Assembly (NCBI GenBank): GCA_036417435.1
Contig: JAZAQT010000281.1
Coordinates: 1 to 64,000 of the forward strand
Source: Inia geoffrensis
Lineage: Eukaryota; Chordata; Mammalia; Artiodactyla; Iniidae
Reading direction: 5' to 3'
Length of the DNA: 64,000 nt
Shown here: in pieces, positions 1-10,405 of the stretch
How the letters are laid out: every line of letters begins with the position of its first letter
Position numbering within the stretch: position 1 is the stretch's first letter
Made by a program: the position numbers and the translations under genes
The notes under the pieces: generated by a model
The model's input: the letters and a program-made list of their open reading frames with translations, nothing else
What the model was told of the DNA's origin: nothing
Databases searched by the model: none

Positions 1-166
1 TGGGGATTGATTAGGGTACAGGTTAGGGTACGGCAATGGCTTAGGGTTAGCGTACGTTAGAGGGCATGGGTTAGTGTTGATATACTGGTTAAAATTAGGA
101 CACGGGTGAGGGTAAAGTTTCGGGTGAGTGTCATGGTTAGGTTTCAGGTTAGGGTTAGGGTTAGGG
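1..166 (+). repeat. Partial g monomer at left edge
   Basis: The window opens two bases into a g monomer (TGGGGATTGATTAGGG) and reaches the next a at 167. The array therefore continues beyond the left edge. Confidence 0.92.
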
Positions 167-334
167 AATGGAGAGGGATTAGGGTACAGGTTAGGGTACC
201 GCTGTGGTTTAGTGTTAGCGTACGTTTGAGGGCACAAGTTAGTCTTGGTGTCCTGGTTAAGATTAGGGCACGGGTGAGGGTAAGGCTTCGGGTGACGGTC
301 ATTGTTAGGATTCGGGTTAGGGTTAGGGTTAGGG

Positions 335-502
335 AATGGAGAGGGATTAGGGTACAGGTTAGGGTACCGCTGCGGTTTAGTGTTAGCGTACGTGTGAGGG
401 CACGAGTTAGTCTTGGTGTCCTGGTTAAGATTAGGGCACGGGTGAGGGTAAGGTTTCGGGTGAGGGTCAGGGTTAGGATTCGGGTTAGGGTTAGGGTTAG
501 GG
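335..502 (+). repeat. Class a monomer (exemplar)
   Basis: Class a follows g and opens with AATGGAGAGGGATTAGG. Its marks are GTACCGCTG (with a KpnI site, GGTACC) about 33 bp in and GTTAGTCTTGGTGTCC near the middle. It ends with four GGG runs spaced by TTA. It is single or doubled in different units. Two sub-lineages exist: CCGCTGCGG with GAGGGCACGAG, and CCGCTGTGG with GAGGGCACAAG (for example 167-334). Confidence 0.93.
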
Positions 503-670
503 AATGGAGAGGGATTAGGGTACAGGTTAGGGTACGACAATGCTTAAGGGTTAGCGTAAGTGTGAGGGCACGAGTTAGTGTTGGTGTACTGGTTAAGACA
601 AGGGCACCGATGAGGATAAGGCCTCGGAAAAGGGTCACGTTCAGGGTTTCGATTAGGGTTAGGGTTAGGG
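503..670 (+). repeat. Class b monomer (exemplar)
   Basis: Class b opens like class a but then has GTACGACAATGC. Further marks are GTGTACTGGTTAAGACA, GCACCGATGAGG, an AGGCCT (StuI) site in AAGGCCTCGGA, and GTCACGTTCAGGGTTTCG near the end. Sub-lineages differ at AATGGAGAGG versus AATGGAGAGAG and at GACAAGGGC versus GACATGGGC. Confidence 0.92.
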
Positions 671-838
671 AATGGGGAGGGATTAGGGTACAGGATAGGG
701 TACGACAACGCTTAAGGCTTAGCGTACTTTTGAGGGCATGAGTTAGAGTTTGTGTACTGGTTAAGATTAGGGCATTGGTTAGGGTAGGGCATCGGAAGTG
801 GGTCAGGTTTAGGGATGGGGTTAGGGTTAGGGTTAAGT
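671..838 (+). repeat. Class c monomer (exemplar)
   Basis: Class c opens with AATGGGGAGGGATTAGG and then GTACAGGATAGGG. Its marks are GAGGGCATGAGTTAG, GCATTGGTTAGGGTAGGG and GCATCGGAA followed by GTGGG or ATGGG. It ends GATGGGGTTAGGG. A 167-bp version that has lost one T in GGAAATGGG occurs at 1847-2013 and again in the unit at 11750. Confidence 0.92.
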
Positions 839-1006
839 AATGGGGAGGGATTAGGGTACAATTTAGGGTACGACAACGCTTAAGGTTTAGCGTACGTGTG
901 AGGGCACGAGTTAGTGTTGGTGTCCTGGTTAAGATTAGGGCACGGGTGAGGGTAAGGCTTCGGGTGAGGGTCAGGGTTAGGATTCGTGTTAGGGTTAGGG
1001 TTAAGG
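839..1006 (+). repeat. Class d monomer (exemplar)
   Basis: Class d resembles c at its start but has GTACAATTTAGGG, then GTACGACAACGC and AGCGTACGTGTGAGGG. It ends ATTCGTGTTAGGG and runs into the AATGC start of class e. The unit at 18971 has an 18-bp (three-hexamer) deletion in its d monomer near 19580. Confidence 0.92.
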
Positions 1007-1174
1007 AATGCAGAGGGATTAGGGTACAGCTTAGGGTACGACAGTGCTTAAAGGTTAGCTTTCGTGTGAGGGCAAGGGTTAGTGTTAGTGTCCTGGTTAA
1101 GATTAGGGCACGGGTGAGGGTAAGGTTTCGGGTGAGGGTCAGGGATAGAATTCGGGTTAGCGTTAGGGTTAGGG
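1007..1174 (+). repeat. Class e monomer (exemplar, e/h fusion form)
   Basis: Class e is the only class opening with AATGCAGAGG rather than AATGG. It continues GTACAGCTTAGGG and GTACGACAGTGC. The second half varies. Here it carries AGGGATAGAATTCGGG (EcoRI site), which in abcdehfg units belongs to h, so this form looks like an e front joined to an h back with the loss of one monomer length. Other copies end GCTTCAGGTGAAGGTCACGG, or GCTTCAGGTGAGGG when h follows. Confidence 0.88.
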
Positions 1175-1342
1175 AATGGCGAGATATTAGGGCACAGTTT
1201 AGGGTACCACAACCCTTAAGATTTAGCATACGTGTGAGGTCACTAGTTAGTGTTAGTGTACTGCTTAAGATTAGGGCACGGGTGAGGGTAAGGCCTCGGA
1301 AGAGGGTCACGTTAAGGGTTAGGGTTACGGTTAGGGTTAGGA
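1175..1342 (+). repeat. Class f monomer (exemplar)
   Basis: Class f has GAGATATTAGG near its start, then GTACCACAAC (with a KpnI site), GTGAGGTCACTAGTTAG (SpeI site), a CTGCTTA motif and AAGGCCTCGGAAGAGGG (StuI site). In many copies it ends in the purest telomeric stretch of the unit, five GGG runs spaced by TTA. In this copy one of those hexamers reads GTTACG. Confidence 0.92.
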
Positions 1343-1510
1343 AATGGGGATTGATTAGGATACAGGTTAGGGTACGGCAATGGCTTAGGGTTAGCGTACG
1401 TTAGAGGGCATGGGTTAGTGTTGATATACTGGTTAAAATTAGGACACGGGTGAGGGTAAAGTTTCGGGTGAGTGTCATGGTTAGGTTTCAGGTTAGGGTT
1501 AGGGTTAGGG
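1343..1510 (+). repeat. Class g monomer (exemplar)
   Basis: Class g closes each unit. Its marks are GGGGATTGATTAGG, GTACGGCAATGGCTTAGG, CGTACGTTAGAGGGCATGG, GTTGATATACTGG or GTTGATGTACTGG, then GTAAAGTTTCGGGTGAGTG and GTCATGGTTAGGTTTCAGG. The g-to-a boundary is the clearest punctuation of the higher-order repeat, so I use it to delimit units. Confidence 0.93.
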
Positions 1511-2685
1511 AATGGAGAGGGATTAGGGTACAGGTTAGGGTACCGCTGTGGTTTAGTGTTAGCGTACGTTTGAGGGCACAAGTTAGTCTTGGTGTCCTGG
1601 TTAAGATTAGCGCACGGGTGACGGTAAGGTTTCGGGTGAGGGTCAGGGTTAGGATTCGGGTTAGGGTTAGGGTTAGCGAATGGAGAGAGATTAGGGTACA
1701 GGTTAAGGTACGACAATGCTTAAGGGTTAGCGTAAGTGTGAGGGCACGAGTTAGTGTTGGTGTACTGGTTAAGACATGGGCACCGATGAGGGTAAGGCCT
1801 CGGAGAAGGGTCACGTTCAGGGTTTCGCTTAGGGTTAGGGTTAAGGAATGGGGAGGGATTAGGGTACAGGATAGGGTACGACAATGCTTAAGGGTTAGCG
1901 TACTTTTGAGGGCATGAGTTAGTGTTTGTGTACTGGTTAAGATTAGGGCATTGGTTAGGGTAGGGCATCGGAAAGGGTCAGGTTTAGGGATGGGGTTAGG
2001 GTTAGGGTTAAGGAATGGGGAGGGATTAGGGTACAATTTAGGGTACGACAACACTTAAGGTTTAGCGTACGTGTGAGGGCACGAGTTAGTGTTGGTGTCC
2101 TGGTTAAGATTAGGGCACGGGTGAGGGTAAGGCTTCGGGTGAGGGTCAGGGTTAGGATTCGTGTTAGGGTTAGGGTTAAGGAATGCAGAGGGATTAGGGT
2201 ACAGCTTAGGGTACGACAGTGCTTAAGGGTTAGCGTTCGCGTGAGGGCAAGGGTTAATGTTAGTGTCCTGGTTAAGATTAGGGCACGGGTGAGGGTAAGG
2301 CTTCAGGTGAAGGTCACGGTTAGGATTCGGGTTAGGGTTAGGATTAGGGAATGGGGAGATATTAGGCCACAGTTTAGGGTACCACAACGCTTAAGGTTTA
2401 GCGTACGTGTGAGGTCACTAGTTAGTGTTAGTGTACTGCTTACGATTAGGGCACGGGTGAGGGTAAGGCCTCGGAAGAGGGTCACGTTAAGGGTTAGGGT
2501 TAGGGTTAGGGTTAGGGAATGGGGATTGATTAGGGTACAGGTTAGGGTACGGCAATGGCTTAGGGTTAGCGTACATTACAGGGCATGGGTTAGTGTTGAT
2601 ATACTGGCTAAAATTAGGACACGGGTGAGGGTAAAGTTTCGGGTGAGTGTCATGGTTAGGTTTCAGGTTAGGGTTAGGGTTAGGG
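1511..2685 (+). repeat. HOR unit 2, abcdefg, 1175 bp
   Basis: The unit is one base short because c (1847-2013) lacks a T near 1974. Its b monomer has the GACATGGGC variant. Confidence 0.92.
2491..2517 (+). other. Typical f/g boundary telomeric run (five GGG)
   Basis: Five GGG tracts spaced by TTA lie just before g. This is the common form at f/g boundaries where f lacks the GTTACG variant. A shorter four-tract run ends many a monomers. These are the only canonical telomere stretches; no run exceeds about five and a half repeats, so there is no sign of a fused chromosome end. Confidence 0.75.
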
Positions 2686-4028
2686 AATGGAGGGGGATTA
2701 GGGTACAGGTTAGGGTACCGCTGTGGTTTAGTGTTAGCGTACGTTTGAGGGCACAAGTTAGTCTTGGTGTCCTGGTTAAGATTAGGGCACGGGTGACGGT
2801 AAGGTTTCGGGTGAGGGTCAGGGTTAGGATTCGGGTTAGGGTTAGGGTTAGGGAATGGAGAGAGATTAGGGTACAGGTTAAGGTACGACAATGCTTAAGG
2901 GTTAGCATAAGTGTGAGGGCACGAGTTAGTGTTGGTGTACTGGTTAAGACAAGGGCACCGATGAGGGTAAGGCCTCGGAGAAGGGTCACGTTCAGGGTTT
3001 CGCTTAGGGTTAGGGTTAGGGAATGGGGAGGGATTAGGGTACAGGATAGGGTACGACAATGCTTAAGGGTTAGCGTACTTTTGAGGGCATGAGTTAGTGT
3101 TTGTGTACTGGTTAAGATTAGGGCATTGGTTAGGGTAGGGCATCGGAAATGGGTCAGGTTTAGGGATGGGGTTAGTGTTAGGGTTAAGGAATGGGGAGGG
3201 ATTAGGGTACAATTTAGGGTACGACAACGCTTAAGGTTTAGCGTACGTGTGAGGGCACGAGTTAGTGTTGGTGTCCTGGTTAAGATTAGGGCACGGGTGA
3301 GGGTAAGGCTTCGGGTGAGGGTCAGGGTTAGGATTCGTGTTAGGGTTAGGGTTAAGGAATGCAGAGGGATTAGGGTACAGCTTAGGGTACGACAGTGCTT
3401 AAGGGTTAGCGTTCGTGTGAGGGCAAGGTTTAGTGTTAGTGTCCTGGTTAAGATTAGGGCACGCGTGAGGGTAAGGCTTCAGGTGAGGGTCAGGGTTAGG
3501 ATTCGGGTTAGGGTTAGGGTTAGGGAATGGTTAGGGATTGGGTACAGTTTAGGGTATGACAACGATTAAGGGTTAGTGTACGTGTGAGGGCATGAGTTAG
3601 TGTTGGTGTCCTGGTTAAGATTAGGGCACGGGTGAGGGTAAGGTTTCGTTTGAGGGTCAGGGATAGAATTCGGGTTAGCGTTAGGGTTAGGGAATGGGGA
3701 GATATTAGGGCACAGTTTAGGGTACCACAACCCTTAAGATTTAGCATACGTGTGAGGTCACTAGTTAGTGTTAGTGTACTGCTTAAGATTAGGTCACGGG
3801 TAAGGGTAAGGCCTCGGAAGAGGGTCACGTTAAGGGTTAGGGTTACGGTTAGGGTTAGGAAATGGGGATTGATTAGGATACAGGTTAGGGTACAGCAATG
3901 GCTTAGGGTTAGCGTACGTTAGAGGGCATGGGTTAGTGTTGATGTACTGGTTAAAATTAGGACACGGGTGAGGGTAAAGTTTCGGGTGAGTGTCATGGTT
4001 AGGTTTCAGGTTAGGGTTAGGGTTAGGG
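2686..4028 (+). repeat. HOR unit 3, abcdehfg, 1343 bp
   Basis: This is the full eight-class order. Monomer starts are 2686, 2854, 3022, 3190, 3358, 3526 (h, 167 bp), 3693 and 3861. Confidence 0.93.
3526..3692 (+). repeat. Class h monomer (exemplar, 167 bp)
   Basis: Class h sits between e and f. It opens AATGGTTAGGGATTGGG, where GATTGGG has lost the A of GATTAGGG, so the monomer is 167 bp and every unit with it is 1343 bp rather than 1344. Further marks are GGGTATGACAACGATTAAGG, GTTTCGTTTGAGGG and the EcoRI site in ATAGAATTCGGG. The missing base breaks the Val-Arg reading frame. Full-length 168-bp relatives occur in domain II, for example at 32222 and 35240. Confidence 0.9.
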
Positions 4029-5372
4029 AATGGAGAGGGATTAGGGTACAGGTTCGGGTACCGCTGCGGTTTAGTGTTAGCGTACGTGTGAGGGCACGAG
4101 TTAGACTTGGTGTCCTGGTTAAGATTAGGGCACGGGTGAGGGTAAGGCTTCGGGTGACGGTCATTGTTAGGATTCGGGTTAGGGTTAGGGTTAGGGAATG
4201 GAGAGGGATTAGGGTACAGGTTAGGGTACCGCTGCGGTTTAGTGTTAGCGTACGTGTGAGGGCACGAGTTAGTCTTGGTGTCCTGGTTAAGATTAGGGCA
4301 CGGGTGAGGGTAAGGTTTCGGGTGAGGGTCAGGGTTAGGATTCGGGTTAGGGTTAGGGTTAGGGAATGGAGAGAGATTAGGGTACAGGTTAAGGTACGAC
4401 AATGCTTAAGGGTTAGCGTAAGTGTGAGGGCACGAGTTAGTGTTGGTGTACTGGTTAAGACATGGGCACCGATGAGGGTAAGGCCTCGGAGAAGGGTCAC
4501 GTTAAGGGTTTCGCTTAGGGTTAGGGTTAAGGAATGGGGAGGGATTAGGGTACAGGATAGGGTACGACAATGCTTAAGGGTTAGCGTACTTTTGAGGGCA
4601 TGAGTTAGTGTTTGTGTACTGGTTAAGATTAGGGCATTGGTTAGGGTAGGGCATCGGAAATGGGTCAGGTTTAGGGATGGGGTTAGGGTTAGGGTTAAGG
4701 AATGGGGAGGGATTAGGGTACAATTTAGGGTACGACAACGCTTAAGGTTTAGCGTACGTGTGAGGGCACGAGTTAGTGTTGGTGTCCTGGTTAAGATTAG
4801 GGCACGGGTGAGGGTAAGGCTTCGGGTGAGGGTCAGCGTTAGGATTCGTGTTAGGGTTAGGGTTAAGGAATGCAGAGGGATTAGGGTACAGCTTAGGGTA
4901 CGACAGTGCTTAAGGGTTAGCGTTCGCGTGAGGGCAAGGGTTAATGTTAGTGTCCTGGTTAAGATTAGGGCACGGGTGAGGGTAAGGCTTCAGGTGAAGG
5001 TCACGGTTAGGATTCGGGTTAGGGTTAGGATTAGGGAATGGGGAGATATTAGGCCACAGTTTAGGGTACCACAACGCTTAAGGTTTAGCGTACGTGTGAG
5101 GTCACTAGTTAGTGTTAGTGTACTGCTTACGATTAGGGCACGGGTGAGGGTAAGGCCTCGGAAGAGGGTCACGTTAAGGGTTAGGGTTAGGGTTAGGGTT
5201 AGGGAATGGGGATTGATTAGGGTACAGGTTAGGGTACGGCAATGGCTTAGGGTTAGCGTACATTAGAGGGCATGGGTTAGTGTTGATATACTGGTTAAAA
5301 TTAGGACACGGGTGAGGGTAAAGTTTCGGGTGAGTGTCATGGTTAGGTTTCAGGTTAGGGTTAGGGTTAGGG
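4029..5372 (+). repeat. HOR unit 4, aabcdefg, 1344 bp
   Basis: The first a carries GAGTTAGACTTGG instead of the usual GTCTTGG. The same mark recurs at 14268 and 55904, so it tracks copies of this unit. Confidence 0.92.
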
Positions 5373-6715
5373 AATGGAGGGGGATTAGGGTACAGGTTAG
5401 GGTACCGCTGTGGTTTAGTGTTAGCGTACGTTTGAGGGCACAAGTTAGTCTTGGTGTCCTGGTTAAGATTAGGGCACGGGTGACGGTAAGGTTTCGGGTG
5501 AGGGTCAGGGTTAGGATTCGGGTTAGGGTTAGGGTTAGGGAATGGAGAGAGATTAGGGTACAGGTTAAGGTACGACAATGCTTAAGGGTTAGCATAAGTG
5601 TGAGGGCACGAGTTAGTGTTGGTGTACTGGTTAAGACAAGGGCACCGATGAGGGTAAGGCCTCGGAGAAGGGTCACGTTCAGGGTTTCGCTTAGGGTTAG
5701 GGTTAGGGAATGGGGAGGGATTAGGGTACAGGATAGGGTACGACAATGCTTAAGGGTTAGCGTACTTTTGAGGGCATGAGTTAGTGTTTGTGTACTGGTT
5801 AAGATTAGGGCATTGGTTAGGGTAGGGCATCGGAAATGGGTCAGGTTTAGGGATGGGGTTAGTGTTAGGGTTAAGGAATGGGGAGGGATTAGGGTACAAT
5901 TTAGGGTACGACAACGCTTAAGGTTTAGCGTACGTGTGAGGGCACGAGTTAGTGTTGGTGTCCTGGTTAAGATTAGGGCACGGGTGAGGGTAAGGCTTCG
6001 GGTGAGGGTCAGGGTTAGGATTCGTGTTAGGGTTAGGGTTAAGGAATGCAGAGGGATTAGGGTACAGCTTAGGGTACGACAGTGCTTAAGGGTTAGCGTT
6101 CGTGTGAGGGCAAGGTTTAGTGTTAGTGTCCTGGTTAAGATTAGGGCACGCGTGAGGGTAAGGCTTCAGGTGAGGGTCAGGGTTAGGATTCGGGTTAGGG
6201 TTAGGGTTAGGGAATGGTTAGGGATTGGGTACAGTTTAGGGTATGACAACGATTAAGGGTTAGTGTACGTGTGAGGGCATGAGTTAGTGTTGGTGTCCTG
6301 GTTAAGATTAGGGCACGGGTGAGGGTAAGGTTTCGTTTGAGGGTCAGGGATAGAATTCGGGTTAGCGTTAGGGTTAGGGAATGGGGAGATATTAGGGCAC
6401 AGTTTAGGGTACCACAACCCTTAAGATTTAGCATACGTGTGAGGTCACTAGTTAGTGTTAGTGTACTGCTTAAGATTAGGTCACGGGTAAGGGTAAGGCC
6501 TCGGAAGAGGGTCACGTTAAGGGTTAGGGTTACGGTTAGGGTTAGGAAATGGGGATTGATTAGGATACAGGTTAGGGTACAGCAATGGCTTAGGGTTAGC
6601 GTACGTTAGAGGGCATGGGTTAGTGTTGATGTACTGGTTAAAATTAGGACACGGGTGAGGGTAAAGTTTCGGGTGAGTGTCATGGTTAGGTTTCAGGTTA
6701 GGGTTAGGGTTAGGG
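5373..6715 (+). repeat. HOR unit 5, abcdehfg, 1343 bp
   Basis: This unit is almost the same as unit 3 and lies 2687 bp after it. Its a monomer opens AATGGAGGGGG. Confidence 0.92.
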
Positions 6716-8053
6716 AATGGAGAGGGATTAGGGTACAGGTTCGGGTACCGCTGCGGTTTAGTGTTAGCGTACGTGTGAGGGCACGAGTTAGTCTTGGTGT
6801 CCTGGTTAAGATTAGGGCACGGGTGAGGGTAAGGCTTCGGGTGACGGTCATGGTTAGGATTCGGGTTAGGGTTAGGGTTAGGGAATGGAGAGGGATTAGG
6901 GTACAGGTTAGGGTACCGCTGCGGTTTAGTGTTAGCGTACGTGTGAGGGCACGAGTTAGTCTTGGTGTCCTGGTTAAGATTAGGGCACGGGTGAGGGTAA
7001 GGTTTCGGGTGAGGGTCAGGGTTAGGATTCGGGTTAGGGTTAGGGTTAGGGAATGGAGAGGGATTAGGGTACAGGTTAGGGTACGACAATGCTTAAGGGT
7101 TAGCGTAAGTGTGAGGGCACGAGTTAGTGTTGGTGTACTGGTTAAGACAAGGTCACCGATGAGGATAAGGCCTCGGAAAAGGGTCACGTTCAGGGTTTCG
7201 ATTAGGGTTAGGGTTAGGGAATGGGGAGGGATTAGGGTACAGGATAGGGTACGACAACGCTTAAGGCTTAGCGTACTTTTGAGGGCATGAGTTAGAGTTT
7301 GTGTACTGGTTAAGATTAGGGCATTGGTTAGGGTAGGGCATCGGAAGTGGGTCAGGTTTAGGGATGGGGTTAGGGTTAGGGTTAAGTAATGGGGAGGGAT
7401 TAGGGTACAATTTAGGGTACGACAACGCTTAAGGTTTAGCGTACGTGTGAGGGCACGAGTTAGTGTTGGTGTCCTGGTTAAGATTAGGGCACGGGTGAGG
7501 GTAAGGCTTCGGGTGAGGGTCAGGGTTAGGATTCGTGTTAGGGTTAGGGTTAAGGAATGCAGAGGGATTAGGGTACAGCTTAGGGTACGACAGTGCTTAA
7601 AGGTTAGCGTTCGTGTGAGGGCAAGGGTTAGTGTTAGTGTCCTGGTTAAGATTAGGGCACGGGTGAGGGTAAGGTTTCGGGTGAGGGTCAGGGATAGTAT
7701 TCGGGTTAGCGTTAGGGTTAGGGAATGGCGAGATATTAGGGCACAGTTTAGGGTACCACAACCCTTAAGATTTAGCATACGTGTGAGGTCACTAGTTAGT
7801 GTTAGTGTACTGCTTAAGATTAGGGCACGGGTGAGGATAAGGCCTCGGAAGAGGGTCACGTTAAGGGTTAGGGTTACGGTTAGGGTTAGGAAATGGGGAT
7901 TGATTAGGATACAGGTTAGGGTACGGCAATGGCTTAGGGTTAGCGTACGTTAGAGGGCATGGGTTAGTGTTGATGTACTGGTTAAAATTAGGACACGGGT
8001 GAGGGTAAAGTTTCGGGTGAGTGTCATGGTTAGGTTTCAGGTTAGGGTTAGGG
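6716..8053 (+). repeat. HOR unit 6, aabcdefg, 1338 bp
   Basis: One whole hexamer is missing from the end of g near 8047, leaving one fewer GTTAGG before the next a. The same deletion recurs in unit 41. Confidence 0.92.
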
Positions 8054-9229
8054 AATGGAGAGGGATTAGGGTACAGGTTCGGGTACCGCTGCGGTTTAGT
8101 GTTAGCGTACGTGTGAGGGCACGAGTTAGTCTTGGTGTCCTGGTTAAGATTAGGGCACGGGTGAGGGTAAGGCTTCGGGTGACGGTCAGGGTTAGGATTC
8201 GGGTTAGGGTTAGGGTTAGGGAATGGAGAGGGATTAGGGTACTGGTTAGGGTACGACAATGCCTAAAAGTTTGCGTAAGTGTGAGGGCACGAGTTAGTGT
8301 TGGTGTACTGGTTAAGACAAGGGCACCGATGAGGGTAAGGCCTCAGAAAATGGTCACGTTCAGGGTTTCGCTTAGGGTTAGGGTTAGGGAATGGGGAGGG
8401 ATTAGGGTACAGGAGAGGGTACGACAAGGCTTAAGGTTTAGCGTACGTTTGAGGGCATGAGTTAGTGTTTGTGTACTGGTTAAGATTAGGGCATTGGTTA
8501 GGGTAGGGCATCGGAAATGGGTCAGGTTTAGGGATGGGGTTAGGGTTAGGGTTAAGGAATGGGGAGGGATTAGGGTACAATTTAGGGTACGACAACGCTT
8601 AAGGTTTAGCGTACGTGTGAGGGCACGAGTTAGTGTTGGTGTCCTGGTTAAGATTAGGGCACGGGTGAGGGTAAGGCTTCGGGTGAGGGTCAGGGTTAGG
8701 ATTCGTGTTAGGGTTAGGGTTAAGGAATGCAGAGGGATTAGGGTACAGCTTAGGGTACGACAGTGTTTAAAGGTTAGATTTCGTGTGAGGGCAAGGGTTA
8801 GTGTTAGTGTCCTGGTTAAGATTAGGGCACGGGTGAGGGTAAGGTTTCGGGTGAGGGTCAGGGATAGAATTCGGGTTAGCGTTAGGGTTAGGGAATGGGG
8901 AGATATTATGGCACAGTTTAGGGTACCACACCTCTTAAGGTTTAGCATACGTGTGAGGACACTAGTTAGTGTTAGTGTTCTGCTTACGATTAGGGCACGG
9001 GTGAGGGTAAGGCATCGGAAGAGGGTCACGTTAAGGGTTAGGGTTAGGGTTAGGGTTAGGGAATGGGGATTGATTAGGGTACAGGTTAGGGTACGGCAAT
9101 GGCTTAGGATTAGCGTACGTTAGAGGGCATGGGTTAGTGTTGATGTACTGGTTAAAATTAAGACACGGGTGAGGGTAAAGTTTCGGGTGAGTGTCATGGT
9201 TAGGTTTCAGGTTAGGGTTAGGGTTAGGG
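8054..9229 (+). repeat. HOR unit 7, abcdefg, 1176 bp
   Basis: The b monomer carries the private variants GACAATGCCTAAAAG and CCTCAGAAAATGG. The same variants occur in unit 42, which identifies it as a copy of this unit. Confidence 0.92.
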
Positions 9230-10405
9230 AATGGAGAGGTATTAGGGTACAGGTTAGGGTACCGCTGCGGTTTAGTGTTAGCGTACGTGTGAGGGCACGA
9301 GTTAGTCTTGGTGTCCTGGTTAAGATTAGGGCACGAGTGAGGGTAAGGCTTCTTGTGAGGGTCAGGGTTAGGATTCGGGTTACGGTTAGTGTTAGGGAAT
9401 GGAGAGGGATTAGGGTATTGTTTAGGGTACGACAATTCCTAAGGGTTAGCGTAAGTGTGAGGGCACGAGTTAGTGTTGGTGTACTGGTTAAGACAAGGGC
9501 ACCGATGAGGGTAAGGCCTCGGAAAAGGGTCACGTTCAGGGTTTCGCTTAGGGTTAGGTTTAGGGCATGGGGAGGGATTAGGGTACAGGATAGGGTACGA
9601 CAATGCTTAAGGTTTAGACTACGTTTGAGGGCATAAGTTAGTGTTTGTTTACTGGTTAAGATTAGGGCATTGGTTAGGGTAGGGCATCGGAAATGGGTCA
9701 GGTTTAGGGATGGGGTTAGGGTTAGGGTTAAGGAATGGGGAGGGGTTAGATTACAATTTAGGGTACGACAACGATTAAGGTTTAGCGTACGTGTGAGGGA
9801 ACGAGTTAGTGTTGGTGTCCTGGTTAAGATTAGGGCACGGGTGAGGGTAAGGCTTCGGGTGAGGGTCAGGGTTAGGATTCGTGTTAGGGTTAGGGTTAAG
9901 GAATGCAGAGGGATTAGGGTACAGCTTAGGGTACGATAGTGCTTAAGGGTTAGCGTTCGTGTGAGGGCAAGGGTTAGTGTTAGTGTCCTGGTTAAGATTA
10001 GGGCACGGGTGAGGGTAAGGCTTCAGGTGAAGGTCACGGTTAGGATTCGGGTTAGGGTTAGGATTAAGGAATGGGGAGATATTAGGCCACAGTTTAGGGT
10101 ACCACAACGCTTAAGGTTTAGCGTACCTGTGAGGTCACTAGTTAGTGTTAGTGTACTGCTTACGATTAGGGCACGGTTGAGGGTAAGGCCTCGGAAGAGG
10201 GTCACGTTAAGGGTTAGGGTTAGGGTTAGGGTTAGGGAATGGGGATTGATTAGGGTACAGGTTAGGGTACGGCAATGGCTTAGGGTTAGCGTACGTTAGA
10301 GGGCATGGGTTAGTGTTGATATACTGGTTAAAATTAGGACACGGGTGAGGGTAAAGTTTCGGGTGAGTGTCATGGTTAGGTTTCAGGTTAGGGTTAGGGT
10401 TAGGG
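9230..10405 (+). repeat. HOR unit 8, abcdefg, 1176 bp
   Basis: The private variants GTATTGTTTAGGG and GACAATTCCTAAGG in b recur in unit 23 (28023-29198), showing common descent of these two units. Confidence 0.92.

Larger units (their letters stand above)
167..1510 (+). repeat. HOR unit 1, aabcdefg, 1344 bp
   Basis: Monomer starts are 167, 335, 503, 671, 839, 1007, 1175 and 1343. The first a is the CTGTGG lineage and the second is CTGCGG. The c monomer ends AAGTAATGG instead of AAGGAATGG. Confidence 0.93.
1..7980 (+). repeat. 10,239-bp super-repeat, copy 1 (matched part)
   Basis: Units 1 to 6 here line up with units 9 to 14 at a constant offset of 10,239 bp, including shared oddities: the one-base loss in c and the GTTAGACTTGG mark. 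The match weakens near 7985, where AGGACACGGG in this copy is AGGTCACGGG in the other. Confidence 0.88.

Noticed and set aside
839..1006. CENP-B box within the monomer
   Set aside because: I looked for the TTCG...CGGGA pattern on both strands. CTTCGGGTGAGGG shares only a few bases and lacks the spacing, so there is no real match.
144..1310. 388-codon Leu-Thr-rich frame on the - strand, recurring in every aabcdefg unit
   Set aside because: It is the complement of the same hexamers (CTAACC). It recurs wherever seven or eight monomers lack an odd indel and shows no domain, signal or normal amino-acid composition.
3669..3692. EcoRI, KpnI, SpeI and StuI sites as possible functional motifs
   Set aside because: They are recurrent class markers useful for restriction mapping, but nothing suggests a biological role. 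Individual copies lose them (for example the KpnI site near 49556).
3830..4402. Pro-Asn-rich frame on the - strand resembling Plasmodium-style NPNA repeats
   Set aside because: The PN dipeptides come from CCTAAC, the complement of GTTAGG. The likeness to asparagine-proline repeat antigens is a compositional coincidence.
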